In this document: piece by piece, positions 15,112-22,946 of the stretch
How positions within the stretch are numbered: the first letter of the stretch is position 1
How the letters are laid out: each line of letters begins with the position of its first letter
Origin: Herbaspirillum sp. WKF16
GTDB lineage: Bacteria; Pseudomonadota; Gammaproteobacteria; Burkholderiales; Burkholderiaceae_D
Direction of reading: 5' to 3'
NCBI RefSeq assembly: GCF_028993615.1
Contig: NZ_CP118632.1
Span: forward strand, 2,604,001 to 2,668,000
DNA: 64,000 bases
Program-made: the position numbers and the translations under genes
The notes under the pieces: generated by a model
What the model saw: the letters and a program-made list of their open reading frames with translations, nothing else
Told to the model about the DNA's origin: nothing
Database searches by the model: none

Positions 15112-17568
15112 ATGCGCCCCACTCCATCGCCCCTCTGCGGCCAGCCGCGCCTGCGCACCCTGGCGCTGGCGGTTCACCTCGCCGCGCTGTCGCTGCCCTT
15201 GCTGGCGGCCCCTGCCGCCCACGCCCAGCAGACGCAGGCCCAGGCCTCCCGCAGCTACGCCATCGCCGCCGGCCCGCTGGGACAGGCGCTGCGCCAGTTC
15301 GCCGCCGAAGCCGGGATCCTGCTCTCGGCCGACGCCCGCCTGACCCAGGGCAAGACTTCCGCCGGCCTGCAAGGCAGCGCCTCGTTCGAACAGGCCCTGG
15401 AGCGTTTGCTGGCCGGCAGCGGCCTGTCGGCGGTGCGCCAGCCGGACGGCAGCTTCGTGGTGATCGACGCCGGCACGACCGGCGCCAGCGCCGACGGCCA
15501 GCTGCCGCAGGTGGCCGTGGTGGGCGCGGCCTCCGGCGAAGCCGACGGCACCTATCGCGCCGTGCCGAACGCCTCCACCCTGCGCGGCGCCGTCTCGGCG
15601 CTGGAAGTGCCGCAGGTCGTCAACGTGGTGCCGGCCCAGGTCATCAAGGACCAGCGCCCGCGCAACCTGGACGACGCCGTCGGCGCCGTCAGCGGCCTGA
15701 CCCAGGGCAATACCCTGGCCGGCACCCAGGACACCATCATGAAGCGCGGCTTCGGCGGCAACCGCGACGGTTCGGTGATGCGCAACGGCATGCCGCTGGT
15801 GCAGGGCCGCGCCTTCAACGCCACCGCCGAGAGCGTGGAAGTGCTCAAGGGCCCATCCTCGCTGCTGTACGGCCTGATGGATCCGGGCGGCGTGATCAAC
15901 ATCATCACCAAGAAACCGCAGCTGGCGCAGCGCAACGAGCTCTCCTTCGCCGGCTCCAGCTATGGCGACGGCAAGAACGGCGGCCAGCTCACGCTGGACA
16001 CCACCGGCCCCATCGGCGACTCCGGCCTGGCCTATCGCCTCATCGTCGACCGCACCGACCAGAACTACTGGCGCAACTACGGCCAGATCCAGGAAACCGT
16101 GGTCGCCCCCTCGCTGGCCTGGTACGGCCGCGACACCCAGGTGGTGTTCTCGATGGAGCAGCGCGATTTCCTCTACCCCTTCGACCGCGGCACCGCGATC
16201 GATTCGCGCACCGGAAGGCCGCTCGCCGTACCGGCCGATCGCCGCATGGACGAGCCCGGCAACGACATGAAGGGCAGCAGCGAGACGGCGCAGCTGAGCA
16301 TCGACCACCGCCTCGATGCCGACTGGAAGGCCCACATCGGGCTGAGCTACAACCGCGAGATCTACGACGCGCGCCAGTTGCGCGTGGCCAGCGTGAACCC
16401 GGTCACGGGCGTGGTCACGCGCAGCAACGACGGCACCCGCGGCGCGCTGTCGACCGACAACTACGCCATCGCCTACCTGGACGGCCACCTGGACCTGGGC
16501 GGCATGCGCCACGACATCCAGTTCGGCAGCGACATCGAGTACCGCAAGATCTATCGCGCCAACCTGCTGCGCGGCGCCAGCAACAGCACCACCTTCAACA
16601 TCTACAACCCGGTCTACGGCCTGCCGCAGCCGGCCAGCGTGGTCTCGGCCGGCGACAGCGCCCAGACCGACCTGTTGCACAACAAGTCGCTGTTCGCGCA
16701 GGACGCGCTGCACCTGGGCCAGAACTGGATCCTGGTGGGCGGCCTGCGCTACCAGAGCTACAGCCAGCTGGCCGGCCGCGGCCGCCCGTTCAAGGCCAAC
16801 ACCAACCTCGCGGACAGCAAGTGGCTGCCGCGCGCCGGCCTGATCTACAAGCTCAGCGAAGAGCTTTCGCTGTACGCCAGCTACACCAAGTCGCTCAAGC
16901 CGACCTCCACCATCGCGCCGCTGACCGGCGGCACGGTGATCGACTCCAACGTCGCGCCCGAACAGGCCACCTCGTGGGAAGGCGGCCTCAAGTACGACAA
17001 CCCGAGCGGCCTGTCCGGCTCGCTGGCGGTGTTCGACATCAAGAAGAAGAACGTGCTGGTCTCGCAGCTCAACAACGTCACCGGCCTGACCGACTGGCGC
17101 ACCTCGGGCGCGGCGCGTTCGCGCGGCGTGGAGCTGGACGTGACCGGCCAGTTGAGCCGCCGCCTGTCGATGATCGGCAGCTATTCCTGGCTCGACGCCA
17201 AGACCACCGAAGACCCGCTGTACGCCGGCCTGCGCCTGTGGAACGTGGCCAGGCAGACCGCCGCCATGACGCTGGCCTACGACGTCGGCTCGATTGCCGG
17301 CGGCAACGACAAGCTGCGCGTGGGCGGCGGCGCGCGCTATGTGGGCGATCGCCCGGGCGATTCGGCCAACAGCTTCATCCTGCCGTCCTATACGGTAGCC
17401 GACGCCTTCGCCACCTACGACACCACCATCGGCGGGCGCGCGGTGAAGCTCCAGTTCAACATCAAGAACCTGTTCAACAAGGTCTACTACACCTCCAGCG
17501 CCAACCAGAACTTCGTCTCGATGGGCGATGCGCGCCAGTTCTCGCTGCTGACCTCGCTGGAGTTCTGA
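15112..17568 (+). CDS. TonB-dependent siderophore receptor with STN signalling domain
   Basis: The 818-residue protein has a signal peptide ending near AAPAAHA-QQ (residue about 38) and an STN signalling domain at about 48-120 (YAIAAGPLGQALRQFAAEAG). A TonB-box-like LPQVAVVG follows, then the plug (VLKGPSSLLYGLMDPGGVIN, IITKKP) and a beta-barrel ending in LEF with a C-terminal Phe for outer-membrane insertion. The STN domain contacts FecR, so it both imports a ferric siderophore and signals its presence. Sequence style is that of the FpvA/FoxA/FhuE siderophore class; the ligand cannot be named. It lies 93 bases after fecR. Confidence 0.92.
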   Translation: MRPTPSPLCGQPRLRTLALAVHLAALSLPLLAAPAAHAQQTQAQASRSYAIAAGPLGQALRQFAAEAGILLSADARLTQGKTSAGLQGSASFEQALERLLAGSGLSAVRQPDGSFVVIDAGTTGASADGQLPQVAVVGAASGEADGTYRAVPNASTLRGAVSALEVPQVVNVVPAQVIKDQRPRNLDDAVGAVSGLTQGNTLAGTQDTIMKRGFGGNRDGSVMRNGMPLVQGRAFNATAESVEVLKGPSSLLYGLMDPGGVINIITKKPQLAQRNELSFAGSSYGDGKNGGQLTLDTTGPIGDSGLAYRLIVDRTDQNYWRNYGQIQETVVAPSLAWYGRDTQVVFSMEQRDFLYPFDRGTAIDSRTGRPLAVPADRRMDEPGNDMKGSSETAQLSIDHRLDADWKAHIGLSYNREIYDARQLRVASVNPVTGVVTRSNDGTRGALSTDNYAIAYLDGHLDLGGMRHDIQFGSDIEYRKIYRANLLRGASNSTTFNIYNPVYGLPQPASVVSAGDSAQTDLLHNKSLFAQDALHLGQNWILVGGLRYQSYSQLAGRGRPFKANTNLADSKWLPRAGLIYKLSEELSLYASYTKSLKPTSTIAPLTGGTVIDSNVAPEQATSWEGGLKYDNPSGLSGSLAVFDIKKKNVLVSQLNNVTGLTDWRTSGAARSRGVELDVTGQLSRRLSMIGSYSWLDAKTTEDPLYAGLRLWNVARQTAAMTLAYDVGSIAGGNDKLRVGGGARYVGDRPGDSANSFILPSYTVADAFATYDTTIGGRAVKLQFNIKNLFNKVYYTSSANQNFVSMGDARQFSLLTSLEF

Positions 17569-17570
17569 AC

Positions 17571-18635
17571 ATGCGCGCCATGATCGCAACGCTCCTGCTG
17601 GCCGGCGGCCTGCAGGCCGGCAGCGCCGGCGCAGCCGACGCCATGCCGGCGCTCTCGCTGCGCGCCGACGTGCTGCCCGGCAGCGGCCACAGCTGGGGCC
17701 TGGGCGCGCTCGATCCGACCCGCCCCTACCTGTTCCTGGCGCGGCGCGAGAACGGCCTCACGGTGTTCGATACCGCCGCCCACGCGCCGGTGAAGAACGT
17801 GGCCGGCACCGAGGGCGCCAACGCGGTGGCCTTCGCCCCGCAGCTCGATCGCGCCTACGTGGCCTACATGGACGGCTCGCTGGGCGTGCTGCGCCTGTCG
17901 GACCTGACGCAATTGCAGCGCATCGCGGTGGACGACGGCAACCTCAACAACCTGGTCTTCGACGCCGTCTCCGGCCACTTGCTCATCACCAGCGGACGCC
18001 GCGCGGGGCGCTCGGCGATCTGGCTGTTCGACCCGCGCGACGGGCGCGTCGTCAAGCGCCGCGAATTCGACGCCCGCAAGTTCGACGCTCCGCTCGGCCT
18101 GGCCGACGGCAGCGTGCTGCTGCCGCTGCGCGACGAAGGCCGCGTGATGCGCATCTCGGCGGCAACGCTGGAGACGCTGCCGGGCTGGAGCGGCAAGCAG
18201 TTTCCCGGCTGCGAGCATCCCTCCGCGCTGGCCGCCGACGAAAAGCAAGGGCGCCTGTTCGTGGCCTGCCGCGGCAAGAAACCGCAGTTGACGATCGCCG
18301 GCCTGGATGACGGCGCGCCGCTGGCGTGGCTGCCCGCCGCGCCGGCGATCAATGCCCTGGCCTGGGACGGCGCGCGCCGCCTGCTGCTGGTCCCCAGCGG
18401 CGACGCCGCCAGCCTGACGCTGGTCGGCCAGGATGCTGGCGGCGCCTACCGCGCGCTGGGCTTTGCCGGCACCCGCCCGTGGGCGCACAACATGGCCTAC
18501 GACGCCGCGCGCGGCGTGGCTTACCTGTTCACCATGGACTTCAGCCAGCCGGCTCCCGACGCGGCCGGGCAAAAGCAGGATCCGCAATTCCACCCCGACA
18601 GCTTCACGGTACTGAGCGTGAGCTTGCGCCCCTGA
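17571..18635 (+). CDS. periplasmic YncE-like beta-propeller protein
   Basis: The 354-residue protein has a signal peptide (MIATLLLAGGLQAGSAGA, cleavage near AGA-AD) and repeats of about 40-45 residues with blade-like motifs (PYLFLARRENGLTVFDTA, DRAYVAYMDGSLGVLRLSD, GHLLITSGRRAG). These fit a seven-bladed YncE-type propeller. The ATG follows the receptor stop by two bases, so the two are coupled. YncE homologues in other bacteria are often iron-regulated and secreted, but their biochemical role is unsettled. Here linkage suggests a periplasmic partner of the siderophore receptor. A terminator follows directly. Confidence 0.75.
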   Translation: MRAMIATLLLAGGLQAGSAGAADAMPALSLRADVLPGSGHSWGLGALDPTRPYLFLARRENGLTVFDTAAHAPVKNVAGTEGANAVAFAPQLDRAYVAYMDGSLGVLRLSDLTQLQRIAVDDGNLNNLVFDAVSGHLLITSGRRAGRSAIWLFDPRDGRVVKRREFDARKFDAPLGLADGSVLLPLRDEGRVMRISAATLETLPGWSGKQFPGCEHPSALAADEKQGRLFVACRGKKPQLTIAGLDDGAPLAWLPAAPAINALAWDGARRLLLVPSGDAASLTLVGQDAGGAYRALGFAGTRPWAHNMAYDAARGVAYLFTMDFSQPAPDAAGQKQDPQFHPDSFTVLSVSLRP

Positions 18636-18647
18636 GCGCGACGCATC

Positions 18648-18677
18648 CGGGCGGCGGCGGGCGCGCCGCCCGCTTTT
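18648..18677 (+). terminator. rho-independent terminator of the iron operon
   Basis: The stem CGGGCGGC (18648-18655) pairs with GCCGCCCG (18665-18672) across a nine-base loop and is followed by CTTTTG. It lies 12 bases after the beta-propeller stop and before the exporter start. Confidence 0.65.
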
Positions 18678-18732
18678 GCGTTACAGTGGGCGGCGTTGCC
18701 CGACGTCACTACCTGCCCCCGCCGCCCGCTCC

Positions 18733-19974
18733 ATGTCATCCTCCGCCCCCGGTTCCGACCCGAACCAAGCCGCCGCCATCCCTGTTCCCGCACGCCAAGG
18801 CCTGTTCACGCTGGGCGTCCTGAGCGCCCTGATGGCGTTCGCCTCGATCTCCACCGACGTCTACCTGCCCGCGCTGCCGGCCATGGCGCTGGCCTTGAAC
18901 GCCGGCCACGGCGCGATGGAGCTCACCATCTCCGGCTACCTGATCGGCTTCAGCCTGGGCCAGCTGGCCTGGGGCCCGATCAGCGACCGCTACGGGCGCC
19001 GCCTGCCGGTGGCCATCGGGCTGGTGCTGTTCATCATCGGTTCAGTGGGCTGCGCGCTGTCGGGCAGCGTCGGCACCATGATCGCCTGGCGCGTGCTGCA
19101 GGCCGTGGGCGCCTGCGCCAGCGTGGTGCTGGCGCGCGCCATGGTGCGCGACCTCTACGCCGGCCCGCAGGCCGCGCGCATGATGTCCACGCTGATGACC
19201 GTCACCGCCATCGCCCCGCTGATCGGCCCCGCCGTGGGCAGCCTGATCCTGCAGGCGGCCTCGTGGCGCGCCATCTTCTGGGCCCTGGTGGGCGTGGGCA
19301 TCGTGACGCTGGCGGCGCTGCGGCGCCTGCCGGAGACCTTGCCCGCCGAGCGCCGCAATCCACGCGCGCTGGACGGCGCGCTATCCATCTACGCCAGCCT
19401 GCTGGGCCAGCGCCCCATCCTGGCCTACATGGGCACCGGCGGTTTCTTCTACGGCGGCATCTATGCCTACGTGGCCGGCACGCCGGCGGCCTACATCAGC
19501 TACCACCACATGTCGCCGCAGGCCTACGGCGTGCTGTTCTCGCTGGGCATCGTCGGCATCATGCTCTCCAACCAGGTCAGCTCGCGGCTGGTGCTCAAGC
19601 TGGGCAGCGACCGCCTGATGCGCATCGGGGCGCTCAGCGCGGCCGCCTCGGGATTGCTGCTGGCCGTCACCGCCGGCTTCGACATCGGCGGCGTGGCCGG
19701 GCTGGCGCTGCCGCTGTTCGTCTTTGTCGCCGCCAACGGGCTGATCGTGGCCAACGCCATCGCCGGCGCGCTGACCGGCTACGGCGAGCGCGCCGGCGCG
19801 GTGTCGGCGCTGGTGGGCGCGGCCCACTACGGCACCGGCATCCTGGGCTCGGCCCTGGTCGGCCTGCTGGCCGACGGCACGCCGTGGCCGATGGGCCTGA
19901 TCATCGCGGTGTGCGGCGTGGGCTGCGCCCTGTCGGCCCTGAGCGTGCCGCGCAGGGACATGGGCCAGGCCTAG
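18733..19974 (+). CDS. Bcr/CflA-family MFS drug exporter
   Basis: The 413-residue protein has twelve predicted membrane helices and strong Bcr/CflA features: STDVYLPALPAMA after helix 1, LGQLAWGPISDRYGRRLPV as the MFS loop-2 motif, and VLARAMVRDLY in helix 5. The ATG at 18733 is preferred; an earlier TTG only adds non-conserved residues. Members export drugs or small metabolites by proton antiport at the inner membrane. It is separated from the iron operon by a terminator, so a siderophore-export role is possible but not supported directly. Confidence 0.85.
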   Translation: MSSSAPGSDPNQAAAIPVPARQGLFTLGVLSALMAFASISTDVYLPALPAMALALNAGHGAMELTISGYLIGFSLGQLAWGPISDRYGRRLPVAIGLVLFIIGSVGCALSGSVGTMIAWRVLQAVGACASVVLARAMVRDLYAGPQAARMMSTLMTVTAIAPLIGPAVGSLILQAASWRAIFWALVGVGIVTLAALRRLPETLPAERRNPRALDGALSIYASLLGQRPILAYMGTGGFFYGGIYAYVAGTPAAYISYHHMSPQAYGVLFSLGIVGIMLSNQVSSRLVLKLGSDRLMRIGALSAAASGLLLAVTAGFDIGGVAGLALPLFVFVAANGLIVANAIAGALTGYGERAGAVSALVGAAHYGTGILGSALVGLLADGTPWPMGLIIAVCGVGCALSALSVPRRDMGQA

Positions 19975-19984
19975 GCCGGCAAAC

Positions 19985-19998
19985 TGACAGAAATGTCA
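19985..19998. promoter_or_regulatory. CusR/CopR-like operator TGACA-N4-TGTCA
   Basis: This perfect dyad, TGACA-GAAA-TGTCA, matches the core of the binding boxes described for CusR and CopR heavy-metal response regulators. It sits about 110 bases before the first gene of the RND efflux operon, whose last two genes encode a regulator and kinase of exactly that type. A -35-like TTGACG follows at 20001-20006, without a clear -10. Autoregulation of the whole block is inferred. Confidence 0.55.
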
Positions 19999-20110
19999 TA
20001 TTGACGTCAGCATGGGGTTGAGCGGCAGGGATTACAGTGGCGCACAGTAGCAGCAGTGGCCGATGGTTTCGCGCTGAGGGGCGTGTAATGCCGGCCTGTC
20101 CTTCATCCGT

Positions 20111-21691
20111 ATGCCCATCCGCGTGTACCCTATGGTCGTTCCGTTTCGCCGTGCCGCAGCCAGCGTCAGCGTCAGTCATTTCACTCATTCCCAACATCAA
20201 TCCCCCTTCCGCGCCGCAAGGGGAATGACTGCGCTGGCGCTGGCCGCGCTGCTGGGCGGTTGCGCCGTCGGCCCCGACTACGTGCGCCCGGCCATGGACC
20301 TGCCGCAGGCCTACAAGGAAGACGGCCCGTGGAAGGTTGCCGCGCCCGGCCGCATCGACGACAACCAGCGCTGGTGGGAAGCCTACGGCGACCCCATTCT
20401 CAATGAGCTGGTGAGCCAGGCCAACGCCGCCAACCAGAACATCCGCCAATCCGAAGCGCAATACCGCCAGGCCCAGGCCACCGCGCAGATCGCGCGCGCC
20501 AGCCTGTGGCCGACCATCGGCGCCCAGGCCGGCGCCAGCCGCGCGCAGACCAACACCAACGGAGTGCAGCGCCTGGCCGACAGCTACACCGTGGGCCTGA
20601 ATGCCTCATGGGAGGCCGACATCTGGGGCCGCATCCGCCGCGGCGCCGAGGCCGGCGACGCCTCCGCCGAGGCCATCGCGGCCAGCCTGGCCGCCGCGCG
20701 GCTGTCGATCCAGTCCACCCTGGCGCAAGACTACCTGCAACTGCGCGTGACCGACCTGCAGAAAGACCTGTACCGCCGCACGGTGGACGCCTACACCCGT
20801 TCGCTGCAGCTGACCACCCACCAGTATGAGGCCGGCACCGCGCTGCGCTCCGACGTGGCCCAGGCCGAAACGCAATTGCGCTCGGCCCAGGCCCAGCTGA
20901 TCGACCTCGACGCCACCCGCAACCAGCTTGAGCACGCCATCGCCATCCTGATGGGCCGCGCGCCCGCCGCCTTCTCGCTGCCCGCGCTGCCGGCGGCGCC
21001 GGCCAGCGACAGCGCGATGGACGCCAACGCCCAGCGCCTGCTGGCCAGCCTGCCGCAGATCCCGGCCGGCCTGCCTTCCGACCTGCTGGAGCGCCGCCCC
21101 GACATCGCCAACGCCGAACGCCTGGCGGCCGCGGCCAACGCCAACATCGGCGTGGCGCGGGCGGCCTACTTCCCCGCGCTGACGCTGTCGGCCGGCGGCG
21201 GCTACAGCAGCCTGGCCTATGCCCAGCTGTTCGATACCCCCAGCCGCGTCTGGTCGCTGGGCGCGGCGCTGGCCGAGACCCTGTTCGACGGCGGCGCCCG
21301 CAGCGCGCGCAACGACGCCGCCACGGCCGCCTTCGACGCCGCCGTCGCGCAGTACAAACAAACCGTGCTGGGCGGCCTGCAGGAGGTGGAAGACAACCTC
21401 TCCACCCTGCGCGTGCTGGACCAGGAAAACGCGGTCCAGGCGCAGGCAGTGAAATCCGCGCAGCTGGCTGAGCGCCTGGCGATGAGCCAGTACCAGGCCG
21501 GCACCGTGACCTACCTGTCGGTGGTAACCACCCAGGCCACCTCGCTGACCAACCAGCGCACCGCCGTCACGCTGCTGGGCCGCCAGCTGGTGGCCAGCGT
21601 GGCGCTGATCAAGGCCACCGGCGGCGGCTGGCGCGCGGGCCAGGCCGAGCCGCCGCAAGCACCGCAGCCCCCGCAAGCGCCGGCGCGCTGA
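20111..21691 (+). CDS. outer-membrane efflux lipoprotein (OprM/NodT family)
   Basis: The 526-residue protein carries a lipobox (LALAALLGGC, Cys about residue 51) followed by AVGPDYVRPAMDLPQAY, the standard start of RND outer-membrane factors. Two long repeats rich in Ala and Gln build the periplasmic helical barrel (for example NIRQSEAQYRQAQATAQIAR and YEAGTALRSDVAQAETQLRS). The start is doubtful: ATG 20111 or 20132 leaves a long basic leader, while ATG 20225 lacks positive charge before the hydrophobic run. It is the exit duct for the adaptor and permease that follow (52-base gap). Confidence 0.88.
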   Translation: MPIRVYPMVVPFRRAAASVSVSHFTHSQHQSPFRAARGMTALALAALLGGCAVGPDYVRPAMDLPQAYKEDGPWKVAAPGRIDDNQRWWEAYGDPILNELVSQANAANQNIRQSEAQYRQAQATAQIARASLWPTIGAQAGASRAQTNTNGVQRLADSYTVGLNASWEADIWGRIRRGAEAGDASAEAIAASLAAARLSIQSTLAQDYLQLRVTDLQKDLYRRTVDAYTRSLQLTTHQYEAGTALRSDVAQAETQLRSAQAQLIDLDATRNQLEHAIAILMGRAPAAFSLPALPAAPASDSAMDANAQRLLASLPQIPAGLPSDLLERRPDIANAERLAAAANANIGVARAAYFPALTLSAGGGYSSLAYAQLFDTPSRVWSLGAALAETLFDGGARSARNDAATAAFDAAVAQYKQTVLGGLQEVEDNLSTLRVLDQENAVQAQAVKSAQLAERLAMSQYQAGTVTYLSVVTTQATSLTNQRTAVTLLGRQLVASVALIKATGGGWRAGQAEPPQAPQPPQAPAR

Positions 21692-21743
21692 AGCGCCGCG
21701 CTCCCGAACATTCCAAGCGACCTCTTCAAGACGAGTTTCAGGC

Positions 21744-22946
21744 ATGACAACCTCACCCAACACTCCCAAGCGCACTTCCCTCGCCGTCGCGGCGACCGCC
21801 GCCATCGTGGCCGCCGCCGGCATCGGCGGCTGGCTGCACACGCAAGGCGCCAGCGCCGCCGACAAGCCGCAGGCCAAGGACGCGCCGCCGGTGGCCGTGT
21901 CCCTCACCAGCGTGCAGGAGCGCGACGTGCCGCTGTACCTGGCCGGGGTGGGCACCGTGACCGCCAACGCCAGCGTGACCGTGAAGGTGCGCATCGACGG
22001 CCAGCTCGACAAGGTCGGCTTCAAGGAAGGCGAGGAAGTGAAGAAGGGCCAGTTGCTGGCCCAGATCGATCCGCGCGCGCTGCAGGCGCAGCTGGCGCAG
22101 GTCGAGGCGCAACGCGCCAGGGACGCCGCCCAGTTGGCCAACGCCCGGCTCGACCTGCAGCGCTACACCACGCTGCGCAGCCAGGACGCGGCGACCCAGC
22201 AGCAGCTCGATACGCAAAAGGCGCTGGTGACCCAGCTGGAAGCGGCGGTCAAGACCGACGAGGCGCAGATCGGCTATGCCAAGGTGCAGTTGAGCTACAC
22301 CACCATCACCGCGCCGATCTCCGGCCGCGTGGGCGCGCGCCTGGTGGACCCGGGCAACATCGTGCACGCCGCCGACGCCAACGGCCTGGTGGTGATCAAC
22401 CAGATCGATCCGATCACCCTGCTCTTCACGCTGCCCGAGGAATCGGTGCCGGCCATCAACAAGTCGCAGCTGGCGGGCCAGTCGCTCAAGGTGACCGCCT
22501 ACGCCCGGGAATCACAGGAACCGCTGGCCACCGGCAAGCTGATCCTGCTGGACAACCAGATCAACACCACCAGCGGCACCGTACAGCTCAAGGCCCGCTT
22601 CGACAACGCCGGTCACAAGCTGTGGCCGGGCCAGTACGTCAACGTGCGCCTGCAGATGCACGACCACGGCAACGCGCTGACGCTGCCGGCCTCGGCCATC
22701 CAGCGCAACCAGCAAGGCACCTACGTGTACGCGGTGGATGAGCAGGAGCGCGCGTCGATGAAACCGGTCAAGGTCGAGCGCATCCAGGACGGCATCGCGG
22801 TCCTGGCCGGCGACGCGGGCGTGGCCGCCGGCCAGCGCGTGGTGCTGGACGGCCAGTACAAGCTCAAGCCGGGCGCCAGGATCGTCGAAAGCAAGCCGCA
22901 GCAGAAAGCCGCCGCCGGCGCCGACGCGAAAGGAAGCAGCAAGTGA
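21744..22946 (+). CDS. RND periplasmic adaptor (MdtA-like membrane fusion protein)
   Basis: The 400-residue protein has an N-terminal membrane anchor or signal (about 11-30), a lipoyl half-motif (VKVRIDGQLDKVGFKEGEEV), an alpha hairpin (about 115-180, LRSQDAATQQQLDTQKALV) and the second half-motif (YTTITAPISGRVGARLVDPG). Beta-barrel and membrane-proximal domains follow. It links the inner-membrane pump to the outer-membrane factor. It overlaps the permease start by four bases (GTGA). Sequence style is closest to MdtA/MuxA adaptors, which handle drugs and detergents and not metals. Confidence 0.9.
   Translation: MTTSPNTPKRTSLAVAATAAIVAAAGIGGWLHTQGASAADKPQAKDAPPVAVSLTSVQERDVPLYLAGVGTVTANASVTVKVRIDGQLDKVGFKEGEEVKKGQLLAQIDPRALQAQLAQVEAQRARDAAQLANARLDLQRYTTLRSQDAATQQQLDTQKALVTQLEAAVKTDEAQIGYAKVQLSYTTITAPISGRVGARLVDPGNIVHAADANGLVVINQIDPITLLFTLPEESVPAINKSQLAGQSLKVTAYARESQEPLATGKLILLDNQINTTSGTVQLKARFDNAGHKLWPGQYVNVRLQMHDHGNALTLPASAIQRNQQGTYVYAVDEQERASMKPVKVERIQDGIAVLAGDAGVAAGQRVVLDGQYKLKPGARIVESKPQQKAAAGADAKGSSK

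Noticed and set aside
18733..19974. Assigning the Bcr/CflA exporter to the siderophore operon
   Set aside because: A good terminator separates it from the iron genes and no Fur-like site precedes it.
20002..20009. TGACGTCA palindrome just after the CusR-like box
   Set aside because: It overlaps a -35-like TTGACG and is short; no separate regulator can be argued for it.
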